Below, in pieces: positions 1 to 10,302 of a stretch of DNA of 64,000 nt (positions are counted from its first letter, which is position 1; each line of letters starts with the position of its first letter). The DNA lies in the NCBI GenBank assembly GCA_028285035.1, contig JANQQF010000122.1, positions 1-64,000 on the forward strand. Reading direction: 5' to 3'. A program made the translations under genes and the position numbers. This stretch comes from Phycisphaerae bacterium. Its GTDB lineage: Bacteria; Chloroflexota; Anaerolineae; 4572-78; J111. A model generated the notes under the pieces. It was not told the DNA's origin and made no database searches. It saw only the letters and a program-made list of their open reading frames with translations.

Positions 1-138
1 ATAGGTAAAAGGAGACTAAAGTCCCCTCTCTCGCCTGCTTCAGCGGGCTTCAACCTAACATAGGCCGGGGATTTATTCCCGGCCGAAGCTCGAGCCGAAC
101 GTCGGCCCAATTCTCGCCCCATAACTGAAACGCACCCT
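1..138. repeat. Dispersed hairpin-rich repeat, copy 1
   Basis: This stretch is nearly identical to 45872-46008, with about eight differences in roughly 137 bases by eye. It contains small hairpins: ggagactaaagtcccct, a Cys-box-like cgcctgcttcagcgggc, and ggccggggatttattcccg. It begins at the window edge, so the repeat may extend further left. No open frame of interest is present. The sequence between it and the first gene (139-252) shows only an SD-like aaaggagcc just before the start at 253. Confidence 0.85.
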
Positions 139-252
139 CGACCGTCGGTTTGATTGCCCCCAATCTGACTTTCGGTTATCATAAAGTTGTCACTAATTTG
201 TCCTGAATGACGGTGACGAATAACCAATGCTTCATAACAAAGGAGCCATTGA

Positions 253-957
253 ATGAGCAATCTTGATGCCGAATTAGATACACAAATTGAACAGCTTGAT
301 GAACTGATTGATGCCCCTGAGCCAACGGACCGCTTTCAAATTACGATGGCGATTCTCATCGCGGTGGTGGCGATTGCTGGCGCGCTAGTGGCTTGGCGGG
401 CCGCCCTGATTGATGCCCAGGCAGGTGATGCAGATTTTGCTGGATTAGCCGCAACGATTAAAGCAGCCGAAGTCAAAATTTCAACCACCAATTTTATCTA
501 CGAGCATTATCGCGGATACACTGTCTACACCCGACATCGGGAAATGCAGCGACTTCTCGAAGAGGAGATCGATTTTGACGCTGCCACCGACGTTCAACAG
601 CAAGCTTGGGCGGTCAGTTCACAGTTAGCCAGCGAGAGTCAAAATCTCTTTCTGGGCCAATACCTCAACACAGACGGCAGTTACAACATCCAACGTCAAT
701 ATGACGAAACCTGGGCTGAGGAGGGGCAACGCCAGGACTTAACCCCAGCCCCTCACTTCGCCTCAGCCGATAGCCAGCGAGCCAAATCGGCCCTACTGAT
801 CGGTATTTTCATCATCCAAGCTATCGCACTGCTCTGTTTCACCGTAGCCGAAGGGCTTAATCCGGCTCGCAACCTCACCCGGTACAGCATTGGTTTGGCC
901 GGGATTGTCATTTTAGTGGTTAGCATCGTATTAGCCGTTCAAATCGAGTTTGGATAA
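253..957 (+). CDS. Membrane protein of unknown function, three membrane segments
   Basis: I do not recognise a named family. The 234-residue product has an acidic N-terminus, one membrane segment at about residues 30-48, a soluble helical domain of about 125 residues, then two membrane segments near 177-199 and 210-231. An SD-like aaaggag lies just upstream of the ATG. The next gene begins within 20 bases and has the same layout (one membrane segment, soluble domain, two membrane segments), so the two are probably co-transcribed and may form a complex. The nearness of MscS-type channels suggests an envelope role, but that is inference only. No signal peptide cleavage site or catalytic motif is visible. 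Confidence 0.7.
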   Translation: MSNLDAELDTQIEQLDELIDAPEPTDRFQITMAILIAVVAIAGALVAWRAALIDAQAGDADFAGLAATIKAAEVKISTTNFIYEHYRGYTVYTRHREMQRLLEEEIDFDAATDVQQQAWAVSSQLASESQNLFLGQYLNTDGSYNIQRQYDETWAEEGQRQDLTPAPHFASADSQRAKSALLIGIFIIQAIALLCFTVAEGLNPARNLTRYSIGLAGIVILVVSIVLAVQIEFG

Positions 958-973
958 GGAGACCTCAACGACT

Positions 974-2641
974 ATGGAACAGGAATCAGCCAAGTTTTTC
1001 TCAGGTGATCCGTTTGAACGCAGCATCGCCATTATGATTGCGGCGGTCACGGTCTTTGCGGCCATCGTTGGTTATTTGCAAACGACGGCCGGAGTGAAGG
1101 CCGACCAGTTCGCCCGAACGGCCCAGAGTTTTGCCATCGAGGCGGTGAGCCTCCGAGCAAGTGGGGAAATCGAAGCGAGCTACGCCTGGAGTGATTTGTG
1201 GCGGGTCTGGTCAGAGCTGGAAACTTTGAGCATTCTTGGTGAGGACTTTGATGACACCGACATGGCGGAGCGGTATCTGACGGTGCAGGAACGTATGGAG
1301 ACGCTCAATCCATTGATGCAACCGCCCTATTTTGCCCCACAGGACGAGGGCACGCCCAACATTGAAGCGTTTGAAGCCGATCTCTTTATCATCGAAAGCA
1401 CCTTTCTAGTCGAGCAATTTATCATCACCTTCGAGGTCAGTAGCGCGTGGGGCGCAAAGGCAGACAGCTATGTGGCCCACCTGACCCTACTGGCCGTGAG
1501 CCTTTTTCTGTATGGCTTATCCACCACTATCGCCAGCCAGGCGCGCTGGGTCTTTGTATCCTTGGGTACGCTATTTACCATTGGCACGCTGATTTGGGTC
1601 ATCATCGTCTACGTCCGTCCGATTGAGCGCATCCCTGAGGAAGCCGTTCAGGCCTACGCCGAGGGGGTGGGCTGGAACCACCAGAGCGAGTTCGAAGCCG
1701 CCATCGAACAATTTGACAAGGCCCTGACCCTAGCCCCAAACTACGCCAATGCTCACTACCAAAAGGGTTTAGCCCTCTTCGATATAAATGAAATAGCCCA
1801 AGCCGCCGTAAGTCTCGAAGCAGCCCAGGCCGCTGGTCGCGTCGATTTTGGCACGGTAGGTGAGTTGGTTCGTACCTACTACTACCTGGGCCGTCAAACC
1901 GATTCAATCAAAATGGCTGAGACGGGCATCGGTCTCAACCCCGCAGAGCCAGGCTACTATTTTGACCTTGGTCTCAATCATCTGACTTTGGGACAAGACG
2001 AGCAAGCCCAAGCTGCTTATGACAGAGCTCTCAACACCACCACCGAAATTGTGGCCCAGGCAAGGGGGGCAGGACAAGAACCCCCCGGCTCCTTATGGTG
2101 GAACATGGAGTTGGCTGCGACCGACCTAGATGCCCTCAACGAATGTCTCTCGACCCAAGACTGTTTTAATGCCCCACCCTACGAAACACTTAACATTGAG
2201 CAGCTTTCATCGGATCGGCTGTTTGATCTGTCACGCCAAATCAAACAGCATTCCGTCGCGCTGGAATACACCGGACAGCCCATTCAAGATCCTCTTGAGG
2301 CCATCATCACCACTCTGGAATTTGGTGGCTATGAAGATGACATCTCAGATGAGCTACTCATCTCGGAAGAATTTCCCGCTGGCACAGACGAGGTTTCCAT
2401 TTTGTTGGCCTTTGAGAATATGACCCAAGATCATCTTTTGGTGGTCAAAGTCTTTCTCGATACCCAAGAAGATGCCAGCTTGCGCATCGCCCAGCCCTGG
2501 GATTTTGGCCCAGCCGGTGAGGCTGAACTACTCATTAGCAAGGGGCTTCTATCTGATTTAGACTCAGGCGAATACTTTGTTGAAGTTTATATTGATGGTC
2601 ATTTACTTCAACAAAGTGGTTTTTTTATCGCAGAAGAGTAA
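974..2641 (+). CDS. TPR-containing membrane protein
   Basis: The 555-residue product has a membrane segment at about residues 17-35 and two more near 168-214. These are followed by a C-terminal soluble part with at least three TPR-like helical pairs (about 225-350), for example EAAIEQFDKALTLAPNYANA followed by HYQKGLALFD. The last 150 residues look like a beta-rich domain of unknown type. The ATG at 974 is preceded by aaggag at 956-961. A TTG at 950 would overlap the upstream gene and is less likely. TPRs normally bind protein partners; here the obvious candidate is the preceding membrane protein with matching topology. Family not recognised beyond the TPRs. Confidence 0.75.
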   Translation: MEQESAKFFSGDPFERSIAIMIAAVTVFAAIVGYLQTTAGVKADQFARTAQSFAIEAVSLRASGEIEASYAWSDLWRVWSELETLSILGEDFDDTDMAERYLTVQERMETLNPLMQPPYFAPQDEGTPNIEAFEADLFIIESTFLVEQFIITFEVSSAWGAKADSYVAHLTLLAVSLFLYGLSTTIASQARWVFVSLGTLFTIGTLIWVIIVYVRPIERIPEEAVQAYAEGVGWNHQSEFEAAIEQFDKALTLAPNYANAHYQKGLALFDINEIAQAAVSLEAAQAAGRVDFGTVGELVRTYYYLGRQTDSIKMAETGIGLNPAEPGYYFDLGLNHLTLGQDEQAQAAYDRALNTTTEIVAQARGAGQEPPGSLWWNMELAATDLDALNECLSTQDCFNAPPYETLNIEQLSSDRLFDLSRQIKQHSVALEYTGQPIQDPLEAIITTLEFGGYEDDISDELLISEEFPAGTDEVSILLAFENMTQDHLLVVKVFLDTQEDASLRIAQPWDFGPAGEAELLISKGLLSDLDSGEYFVEVYIDGHLLQQSGFFIAEE

Positions 2642-2722
2642 CTGTAGCCAACCATTTTCCCAACCTCTTTGACCTGAGGATTATTTATAAACACAGTCAT
2701 TATACCCAAAGGAGGGCTTTCG

Positions 2723-3796
2723 ATGTTTGGCATTGATGCCTTAACCTCAAATCGATTTTTGATATTTGTCACAATTGTGGCAATGACCTTTGTTGTCGCC
2801 TGGATCACCTTGCGCATCCTCGACATATATGTCAGACGCCTGACCGAAAATAGTCGTAACAAGCTCGATGATGTCCTCCTTAAAGCCCTTAAGACACCCT
2901 TAACCATCTTCATTGCAATCGTCGGCAGTTGGCTTGCTTTCGAGCAATCAGGCTTTCTAGGTGCCACAACTAGCCCCTTGCTTAACACGATATTTTTTGT
3001 GGCCTACCTAGCCTTGGGCTACATCGTGATGATTCGGCTGGTGGTCGGGCTGTTAACCTGGTATGACGAAGAAATCGCAGTACATACCAACACCGAGATT
3101 GACGAGCAAATCCTCCCCTTGGTGCGACGGGTGGTTGTCATTATCTTCAGCCTCATTACCTTCATTGCCCTACTTGACCACTTCGCGGTTGATGTCCGTG
3201 CTTTGGTCGCCACCCTCGGGGTCACAAGTTTGGCCATTGCTTTAGCCGCCCAGGCGGTGTTGGAGGATATGATCAGCGGATTCATTTTGAATGTGGACCG
3301 GCCGTTTCGAATTGGCGACCGGATTGAGTTGCAGGAATTGGATACTTGGGGGGATGTGCAGGATATTGGTCTAAGAAGCACCCGCATTTTAACGCGTGAT
3401 CATCGTTTGGTGTCTATTCCAAATTCAATCATTGCTCGCAATAGCATTGTCAATCATTCTATCCCGAGTACTCAATTTCGGGTGGAGACACATGTCGAAG
3501 TAGCTTATGGATGCGATATTGATTACGTCCGCAAGGTGCTTGTGGATGCGGTCAAGGCCGAGGGCTGGATCATGCACAATAAGCCAGTTGAAGCCCTCTT
3601 CCTGAACTTCAACGACTCAGGTCTTCAGTTTCGGGTCCGCTGCTGGATCGAACATTACGTCGAAACCCGGCGAATCATTGATAAGTTGAATACCGCCATT
3701 TACAAAGCCCTCAACAGCGCCGAGGTTGAAATCCCCTTCCCCCAACGAGTGGTGCATTTACAAACAGTTGGGCAGATAGAACAAAACCCATCTTAG
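2723..3796 (+). CDS. MscS-family mechanosensitive ion channel
   Basis: This is a small-conductance mechanosensitive channel, opening under membrane tension to release solutes on osmotic downshock. The 357-residue protein has four N-terminal membrane segments. The last is the pore-lining helix region (TLGVTSLAIALAAQ, about residues 160-180), followed by the MscS beta domain (RPFRIGDRIEL, DIGLRSTRILTRD, VSIPNSIIARNSIVN) and the alpha/beta C-terminal domain. The start has a strong SD (aaaggaggg). Its last four bases overlap the end of the convergent membrane-protein gene at 3793-4884. A second, larger MscS gene lies at 5127-6800. Confidence in the family is high; ion preference cannot be read from sequence. 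Confidence 0.93.
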   Translation: MFGIDALTSNRFLIFVTIVAMTFVVAWITLRILDIYVRRLTENSRNKLDDVLLKALKTPLTIFIAIVGSWLAFEQSGFLGATTSPLLNTIFFVAYLALGYIVMIRLVVGLLTWYDEEIAVHTNTEIDEQILPLVRRVVVIIFSLITFIALLDHFAVDVRALVATLGVTSLAIALAAQAVLEDMISGFILNVDRPFRIGDRIELQELDTWGDVQDIGLRSTRILTRDHRLVSIPNSIIARNSIVNHSIPSTQFRVETHVEVAYGCDIDYVRKVLVDAVKAEGWIMHNKPVEALFLNFNDSGLQFRVRCWIEHYVETRRIIDKLNTAIYKALNSAEVEIPFPQRVVHLQTVGQIEQNPS

Positions 3797-4884
3797 ACCG
3801 GTGTTGATGTTGTTTGCTCCGTATCCGATTCACTACTTATGCGACTTGTGATCGTCTTGCGCAGCCCTATCAATTGCTTCAGTAGATCAAACCAAAAGGG
3901 TGCGCCCATTGCGATGGCTATCGCGCTGACTGAGATGCCTAACACCTTACGGATAAAAAAAGCCGTATTGCTAGGCTTGAATTCATTAACACAAGTTGTG
4001 TCGATTTCTGAGTTCTGGGCGGTATCATTATCCTGTTCATCTGACTGGCACATCTTCCACCCTATCGGTAAATCAAGCTGATCTAATTGACTTTCGATGT
4101 CGCCCACATCAATCTGAGATACATCGTCATCCTCCGTTTGAACATTATCAGCCATCGCCACAACCGAAGCTCGTAGCGTAGGGTTAGTCCAAAAGCTGTT
4201 AATCAAGACCAAAGTATCAACATTTAGAGAAAATGTCAGGAGAAACGCAATAATCACTAAAATGACATGGACTTTTCGTTTATACCACAACGAAACCTCA
4301 GCCATTCCCTCATTGAACCAATCTTCAAGGCGATTGGTTACACTTTGTATGCTATCATCTGTTTCTCTGAGAAGGGTTCGTAATAGCTCCTTAAATTCAT
4401 CTGGAATATTTGCGAGGTCCAGTGAATTCTCAGCAGCTTCAACTGGATTTGATATTATTGAAGGCTGCGAGTCTTCCGACGCTTCTTCAGATGTTCCATC
4501 GGGATTCGACCCCGCTGAATCCTGTGAATCCTCGAATGGTTCATCTGGTTTGAATTCGGCTAGCACATCAAGCAAGGTTAACACAAATAAACGAGGTGAA
4601 ATTTGGGCAGGTTTACTCTTTCGTGTCCAAATATTACTAATGATTTTGTCAAAGTAGCTATCCCGAGCCAAACTATTAATCAGAGGATGTTCATAAAATT
4701 GTTTAGCAAGTTTTTCACCTGAGGGGTCTAGTAACAGACCTCGAATACCTGCCTCAAGGGTATTTGAGCGCAAAGCCAAAAATCTAGCAATACTATCATT
4801 GACGGCCGAACAAATTAGGCTAAACAGCAAATATACAAAAACTGTGCTGATAACAACTTCAAGAATAGTCAAGCCGAGGAACAT
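3793..4884 (-). CDS. Uncharacterised membrane protein between two MscS channels
   Basis: The 363-residue product begins with a membrane segment (about residues 7-28), then a helical region around FLALRSNTLEAGIRGLLLDP. An acidic Ser/Glu/Asp-rich low-complexity stretch follows at about 115-150, then a second membrane segment near 205-235 and a third near 310-335. I recognise the N-terminal layout only as that of conserved bacterial membrane proteins without assigned function. The ATG has an SD-like agggaggg upstream. Because it lies tail-to-tail with one channel and upstream of another on the same strand, a role in membrane-tension or envelope homeostasis is possible but unproven. Confidence 0.65.
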   Translation of the reverse strand: MFLGLTILEVVISTVFVYLLFSLICSAVNDSIARFLALRSNTLEAGIRGLLLDPSGEKLAKQFYEHPLINSLARDSYFDKIISNIWTRKSKPAQISPRLFVLTLLDVLAEFKPDEPFEDSQDSAGSNPDGTSEEASEDSQPSIISNPVEAAENSLDLANIPDEFKELLRTLLRETDDSIQSVTNRLEDWFNEGMAEVSLWYKRKVHVILVIIAFLLTFSLNVDTLVLINSFWTNPTLRASVVAMADNVQTEDDDVSQIDVGDIESQLDQLDLPIGWKMCQSDEQDNDTAQNSEIDTTCVNEFKPSNTAFFIRKVLGISVSAIAIAMGAPFWFDLLKQLIGLRKTITSRISSESDTEQTTSTPV

Positions 4885-5126
4885 AGTTTTCCCTCCCTGA
4901 TTTTAACAAAAATCTGACATCAGTCTTAGATTGGTGGCAAGGCTTCAATAAGGGAAAGTATACTTAAATCTAAGTCTAAAAAGCTCTATGATTTATCCCA
5001 GGGTTTATCAGTCGACTCTCAGAGATGAGTGAAATGGAGTTGATATCAGAGAAGAGGCACTTGGTATTATCTGAAATACCAAGTGCCAAGCAGTGAAAAA
5101 TCAACTTGCGTTGATAAGGCAGCAAT

Positions 5127-6800
5127 TCAAGAAGGATTAGCCGAATTATTCTCGATGGCGGTCTCATTCATCGGGCCAATGACACCAAACCGACCATTCT
5201 CCCGTAAGCTGATAATCTGTTGAGGGTACGGAATAATGATGCCTTCTCTCTCAAAGGCCTCTTTGAGTAACTTGCGGAGCTGAAAACCGACTTCGCGGTG
5301 ACGGCCTGGCTTAGCTTTTGTGTTGGTGTGAATGAGGATTTCCGACTGACCAAACTTGGAAACTCCCTCGACCTGCGTTACATCCAACACATCCTCATTA
5401 ATCTCCTTGAGATGACGACCTGTTTCTTCAATCACCTGATACACATGGTCGAGATCGGCATCAAAGCCAACTTTGACCTCAACCACAGTAAAGATAAAGC
5501 CTTTGGAGAAGTTCACAATGTCGCCAAGCTGACCGTTGCGCAGGATATAGACCTGTCCATCGGGATCACGGAGGCGGGTCGTCCGAATGTCAATGGCCTC
5601 AACAACGCCCGAGGCCTCGCCTGTTTCAATGTAATCACCAACGAGATAGATATTTTCAAAAAGGATGAAGATCCCCGAGACCAGATCGTTGATGACCGAT
5701 TGCGCCCCCAATCCCAGAATCAAACCTAGTCCGCCCATTGCGGCCAAAATCGGGGTGATATTCACATTGAAGGTTCGTAAGATGAGCAGGGCCGCCCCAA
5801 AGTAGATGACATACAGCAGAAAACTTTTGCCGAGCGGGGTGAGGGTCAATCGCTGTTGCCATTGCACATCTGTTAAATGATCGGGGCGTGACTTGACCAA
5901 CTGATCGAGCAGGACATTCCCCACCTCAATCACAACCCGGCCCAAAAAGACAATGCCAATGACTTGAATGAGGGTTGGCCCGTAGATGGCGAGGTGAGAT
6001 ATGAAATCAATTTGCCCAACGACCAAGGTCGCGGTGAGGACATAAATAACATACTCCAACACCCTTTTCCACAGCCCCAACAAGCCTTGCAGCCGTTGAT
6101 AAAAGGTCTCGAATGACGTATCTTTTGAGTATCGTTCGGCCAAGGCATCTACACTGTCAGTCACAGCAGAAACCGCCGTTGCCAGCAGGCGTCCAACCGC
6201 AATAATGAGGTAAATCGTGAGAATGAGAAATAGAAAGTTGGCTACCGACTCTGGGAGCGGAGAAATTCTGGCCGATTGGGCAATAACGAACAGCCAAATG
6301 CCATTTTTTTGGATATGATTGAGGGTGTTAAAAAAGATGGCAATGCTTTCGGTATTGGCTTTGATCTGTTCGTAGGCCTTGGCCCGTTTCTCTAGGAAGC
6401 GTATCAAACGCTCCAGTTGGCGGACCAGAAATCGGGCCACTAGGCTCAAAACGATGATCATTCCCACCCCTAACGAGAGCCGCTGCCAAAAATCAGCCGG
6501 AATCGTGCTCAACATTGTGAGGGTGTAGGGCAACACCCCTTCGTGGATGTAAATCAGGTAGCCGTTGAACACCAGCACAGCCAAGCCAGCCACAACAAAG
6601 ACCAAGAGAATCAAGCCCTTGGTGGTCCGCCTAAATTGTGCGACTTGGGATGAGTATTTTTCCAGGCGAGGCAGGGTTTCAAGCAAGCGTGTAAAGATCA
6701 GATTTACCAGCGAGTTGAGAATGATAAATCCTAGCAAAATTAGAGTTAATTCTGCAACAATTACCCCGATATCCTGATATGTAACAGTGAGTTGACTCAT
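5127..6800 (-). CDS. Large MscS-family mechanosensitive ion channel
   Basis: This 557-residue channel has extra N-terminal membrane segments (roughly residues 15-37, 66-90, 108-128, 165-200, 250-275) before the conserved core. The pore helix region reads ITPILAAMGGLGLILGLGAQ (about 350-370). The MscS beta domain follows with FILFENIYLVGDYIE, the IDIRTTRLRDPDGQ strand and a C-terminal alpha/beta cage with IIIPYPQQIISL. It is distinct from the shorter channel at 2723-3796 and may have a different conductance. The gene between the two channels runs in the same direction, starting about 240 bases downstream of this stop. That gap (4885-5126) holds no gene, only AT-rich sequence. Confidence 0.92.
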   Translation of the reverse strand: MSQLTVTYQDIGVIVAELTLILLGFIILNSLVNLIFTRLLETLPRLEKYSSQVAQFRRTTKGLILLVFVVAGLAVLVFNGYLIYIHEGVLPYTLTMLSTIPADFWQRLSLGVGMIIVLSLVARFLVRQLERLIRFLEKRAKAYEQIKANTESIAIFFNTLNHIQKNGIWLFVIAQSARISPLPESVANFLFLILTIYLIIAVGRLLATAVSAVTDSVDALAERYSKDTSFETFYQRLQGLLGLWKRVLEYVIYVLTATLVVGQIDFISHLAIYGPTLIQVIGIVFLGRVVIEVGNVLLDQLVKSRPDHLTDVQWQQRLTLTPLGKSFLLYVIYFGAALLILRTFNVNITPILAAMGGLGLILGLGAQSVINDLVSGIFILFENIYLVGDYIETGEASGVVEAIDIRTTRLRDPDGQVYILRNGQLGDIVNFSKGFIFTVVEVKVGFDADLDHVYQVIEETGRHLKEINEDVLDVTQVEGVSKFGQSEILIHTNTKAKPGRHREVGFQLRKLLKEAFEREGIIIPYPQQIISLRENGRFGVIGPMNETAIENNSANPS

Positions 6801-6910
6801 AAACCTCTCGTGATGTCAATATTCGTATGACTTCGTCTGTTTAGCATGGTTCAGCAGGTCTTAACATTATAAGACCAATGTTATTTTCTGTCTGTAGCCA
6901 AATTTTCCCT

Positions 6911-8398
6911 TTACGGGCTTTCGCCCTCCTGTGTGATTACTCGTGAAAGCTGCAACAGAGGAAATGTGTAGATTCGTGAGCCAGTCTGATCAGAGACAAA
7001 GTCGCGAGTCTCATAATCTAGGGCGGAGATGGTCAAGGTCAACACACCAACATCTCTCGCCTCGCCATTCATCGAAAATGAACCATCTGTGGTAGTCGTC
7101 GCTTGTACTTGGACACCATCCTCGCCTAAAACCCCATCAACGATTGCCCCTTCAACAGGCATCTGCGTTCCGCTCTCAAAAACCTGTCCAGAAATAGCCC
7201 AAGTGATAGCTGGGTCTTGTTCAGGTGTTAGTTCCAATTTAGCAAAATCATAGTCACGGGGAGAAATTGGCCCCACTGTCACCATTCGTGTCCCATAATT
7301 TGGCGCTGTCAGAGTAAGGGTTAAGTCACCAGCGTTACGGGCCTTGGCTACAATCGAGAAATCCCCGTTGGTATCGGTCAACGTCATCACCGAAAGGCCA
7401 TCATCCCCGAGAATAGCTTGGACAGATGCATTAGCAATCGGCTCATTTGTCACGATGTCAATAACCCGTCCGGTGATCGTCCAGTCGACAATGAGTAGGT
7501 CGGGGGGGATCGGTGTTTTTGTTGGGGTGGCCGTTGGCGTGGCTGTCGAGGTAGCCGTCGGCGTTCCAGTGGGTGTTGGCGGTGGGTTAATCCAAGGCAC
7601 CGTATCTATGTTACGAGCGACCGTATAGCCAGCAAAAATCCAGCCTTGGCCATTTGGGCTATTCGTAAATGGAATTTGCCACCAAAGCGCGTTATCATCA
7701 GGGGAAAGTTGCTTCCCTGTAATCGGCACAACTGCCCCGTTCTGGTAGGCACCAAGCTCAGGGACATAAATCCGACCGGGACCTGAACGGACTGTTAAGA
7801 AGCCATCAGGGCTATCAATGAAGGCGTGTGGGGTTGGGGTTGGCTCTGGGGTAACAACAACAGGTGTGGGCAGCGGAGGGGCAGTTACCCAGGGGACACC
7901 ATCCGTGTTGGTGGCATTGGTATAGCCAGCAAAAATCCAGCCACGTTCATTGCTATCCGCATTAAAACGTATCACCCACCACAAATCCCCGGCCGTATCT
8001 TTCTGTTTACCTAACACCTCAACCACCGACCCGTTGTTATATGTCCCCAGTGGCGGTTGATAGGCTACCCCAGGGCCGCCACGCACATTCAAAAAGCCAT
8101 TTGGGCTATTTATCACGGCTTCTGGATTAGGAAGTGGAGTAGCAGTGATAATGACAGGGGTTTGGGTATTAGTTGGGGTAGGTGTATTGGTGGGGGTAGA
8201 GGTTGAGGTTGCTGTGGCGGTATCAACCGTCGGACCTGCATCATCAGCGATGGGCGAGGCAGGGACTTGACTCTGGGATGTTCCACCCACTGTCACCGTC
8301 GCGAAGATTAAGTTAGAGGTCGGTGATGGCGGTGGTGGATTGTTCAACTGGCAACTCATCACACTCATAATGACAAAAAATCCAACAATAAAACGCAT
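6911..8398 (-). CDS. SH3-domain lipoprotein with carboxypeptidase-regulatory-like repeats
   Basis: The product is a secreted lipoprotein: the N-terminus ends in a lipobox-like VMSC. A Thr/Pro-rich linker follows, then two bacterial SH3 domains (each starting AxIxSPxGFLxVRxGPG), a second Thr/Pro linker, and two beta-sandwich repeats of the carboxypeptidase-regulatory type (TGRVIDIVTNEPIANASV and SGQVFESGTQMPVEGAIV). SH3b domains commonly bind cell-wall peptides or partner proteins, and the beta-sandwiches are usually structural. No enzyme domain is present, so this is likely an envelope adhesion or scaffold protein. The start is ATG 8398; a GTG two codons upstream is an alternative. The Thr/Pro linkers are low-complexity DNA. 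Confidence 0.85.
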   Translation of the reverse strand: MRFIVGFFVIMSVMSCQLNNPPPPSPTSNLIFATVTVGGTSQSQVPASPIADDAGPTVDTATATSTSTPTNTPTPTNTQTPVIITATPLPNPEAVINSPNGFLNVRGGPGVAYQPPLGTYNNGSVVEVLGKQKDTAGDLWWVIRFNADSNERGWIFAGYTNATNTDGVPWVTAPPLPTPVVVTPEPTPTPHAFIDSPDGFLTVRSGPGRIYVPELGAYQNGAVVPITGKQLSPDDNALWWQIPFTNSPNGQGWIFAGYTVARNIDTVPWINPPPTPTGTPTATSTATPTATPTKTPIPPDLLIVDWTITGRVIDIVTNEPIANASVQAILGDDGLSVMTLTDTNGDFSIVAKARNAGDLTLTLTAPNYGTRMVTVGPISPRDYDFAKLELTPEQDPAITWAISGQVFESGTQMPVEGAIVDGVLGEDGVQVQATTTTDGSFSMNGEARDVGVLTLTISALDYETRDFVSDQTGSRIYTFPLLQLSRVITQEGESP

Positions 8399-8725
8399 CT
8401 TCACACCCTCATACTATTTGTTTTCCAAAAGATCATATTATGTATACATGATAATCAACACCTTACCATCTTACAAGTTCTTAAATTTTGCTGAAAAGGT
8501 CATTTACTTTCAACCTGACACCTTTTTGGTAATAATCAAGAGCGACGCAGACTATCTTGGCCCAGAAAATTTAATCAGTTAGGCCAGCCTTTCACCCTGG
8601 ACTATAATAGCGATTATGGTAGCGATGATCGGGTAAGGGTTGCGAGACAGTAACACGTCAAAACAAAACGCATATATTTTAACTGACTAATATCATCAAT
8701 TTTGTTCAATTTAAGGAGAATACCG
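8399..8725. other. Intergenic region between divergent lipoprotein and zwf genes
   Basis: This 327-base AT-rich stretch separates two divergent genes and must carry both promoters. It ends with an SD-like ttaaggagaa at 8711-8720 before the zwf start. I could not identify a convincing -35/-10 pair or operator, and small open frames here have no SD or recognisable product. Confidence 0.5.
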
Positions 8726-10177
8726 ATGACTGACCAGAGAAAACCAACTTCAATTGTGATATTTGGGGCGTCCGGGGATTTAACCTATCGAAAGTTAATC
8801 CCAGCCTTATATAACAATTTTCGTAAAGGTCGTTTGGATGAATGTAGCTACATCATCGGTTTTGCTCGCCGTCCGTGGGATGATGATTTTTTTAAGAGCC
8901 GCTTACAAGAAGGTGTGGCTCAATTTGCCGGAGGGGAGCTAGATGCTGATATGTGGGCCAAATTTGCTAAAATGATCCACTATTTTCAGGGCAACTTGGA
9001 TAACAATGACGATTACAAGGCGCTAAATGTTCGTTTGCAGGAAATTGAAGGCGGGGCAGCCAATCGGCTTTACTACTTGGCCACGTCCCCCTCATTCTAT
9101 GGTCCGGCCTCAGATGCGCTCGGGGCTGCTGGGATGGCCGAACAAAGTGAAGGCTGGCGTAGTATCGTCATCGAAAAACCGTTTGGGCGGGATTTAGCTT
9201 CGGCTCAAGCGTTGAATGAGCAAGTTCATAAGACATTCCAAGAAAGCCAAGTCTATCGCATCGATCACTATTTAGGCAAAGAGACCGCCCAAAACATTCT
9301 GTTCTTACGATTTGCCAACACAATCTTTGAGCCGGTTTGGAATCGCCAATATGTAGACAACGTTCAAATTACGGCAGTTGAGCAGGTTGATGTGGGACAA
9401 CGGGCCGGCTACTATGACCAATCTGGAGTTATGCGAGATATGTTCCAAAATCACCTGCTGCAATTGCTGTCCTTGGTCGCGATGGAGCCACCCGCCACCC
9501 TTAAAGCCGATGATATTCGTAACGAAAAAGCCAAGCTCTTGGCCGCTGTACAGCCGATAGCATTGTCCGACACGGTGCGGGCGCAGTATGAAGGTTACCT
9601 TGACGCACCCGGCGTCGATGATACATCTCAAACTCCAACCTATGCGGCGCTCAAGCTGTTTATCAACAACTGGCGCTGGCAAGGGGTGCCATTCTATCTT
9701 CGTTCCGGAAAAGCCTTGGCCGCCAAAACTAGCGAAATCACCATCCAATTCAAAGCCCCACCCGACATCATGTTCCAGCTCACCGAGTCGGCCAGCTTTA
9801 CACCCAACACCCTTTCCATCTGTGTGCAACCAGACGAGGGTATTCATCTCAAATTTGAAACAAAGGTGCCAGACAGCAACGACTCCAGTTCGGTCGATAT
9901 GGATTTTCATTACCGTGATTCGTTCAAAGATGTAGTTCTGCCCGACGCCTACGAACGACTCTTACTGGATGCTCTCAAGCAGGACGCCTCCCTCTTCGCC
10001 CGTAGCGATGAGATCAAGCATGCCTGGCAGTTGGTTGACCCCCTAATTTCTGGCTGGGCCACCAGTGAAGCACCAGCCCTAGCCAGCTATCCCGCTGGCA
10101 GTTGGGGTCCGACTGAGGCGAATGATCTTCTCGCTCGCTCTGACCATATCTGGCGAATGGGGTGTGGGGGACATTAG
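8726..10177 (+). CDS. zwf: Glucose-6-phosphate 1-dehydrogenase
   Basis: This enzyme oxidises glucose 6-phosphate to 6-phosphogluconolactone with NAD(P)+, the entry to the oxidative pentose phosphate pathway, in the cytoplasm. The 483-residue length is typical. The N-terminal dinucleotide-binding motif reads [17 protein letters not shown], the substrate/catalytic motif RIDHYLGKE contains the conserved His-Tyr and Lys, and [10 protein letters not shown] and YLRSGKAL are also family motifs. I chose ATG 8726 because ttaaggagaa precedes it; an in-frame ATG at 8702 lacks an SD. The gene stands alone here, without gnd or pgl neighbours. It may support NADPH supply together with the isocitrate dehydrogenase at 49602, but that link is only metabolic. 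Confidence 0.95.
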   Translation: MTDQRKPTSIVIFGASGDLTYRKLIPALYNNFRKGRLDECSYIIGFARRPWDDDFFKSRLQEGVAQFAGGELDADMWAKFAKMIHYFQGNLDNNDDYKALNVRLQEIEGGAANRLYYLATSPSFYGPASDALGAAGMAEQSEGWRSIVIEKPFGRDLASAQALNEQVHKTFQESQVYRIDHYLGKETAQNILFLRFANTIFEPVWNRQYVDNVQITAVEQVDVGQRAGYYDQSGVMRDMFQNHLLQLLSLVAMEPPATLKADDIRNEKAKLLAAVQPIALSDTVRAQYEGYLDAPGVDDTSQTPTYAALKLFINNWRWQGVPFYLRSGKALAAKTSEITIQFKAPPDIMFQLTESASFTPNTLSICVQPDEGIHLKFETKVPDSNDSSSVDMDFHYRDSFKDVVLPDAYERLLLDALKQDASLFARSDEIKHAWQLVDPLISGWATSEAPALASYPAGSWGPTEANDLLARSDHIWRMGCGGH

Positions 10178-10302
10178 TGGACACTCATGTTTTCTCAAGT
10201 AATTGCCGAGATATGTCTTCATTGCTATACTTTACCGACTTTTTGCCAAGGTAACCTTACCAAAAAAATCGAGGAAAATTTTTCAAAAAGGGGGATGTTC
10301 GT

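Noticed and set aside
1602..1907. Minus-strand frame in the TPR gene
   Set aside because: Arg/Pro/Gly-rich translation typical of antisense to GC-rich coding DNA; the sense frame has TPRs.
9305..9910. 201-codon open frame on the minus strand inside zwf
   Set aside because: It lies wholly antisense to a clear glucose-6-phosphate dehydrogenase frame, has no ribosome binding site and no recognisable domain.
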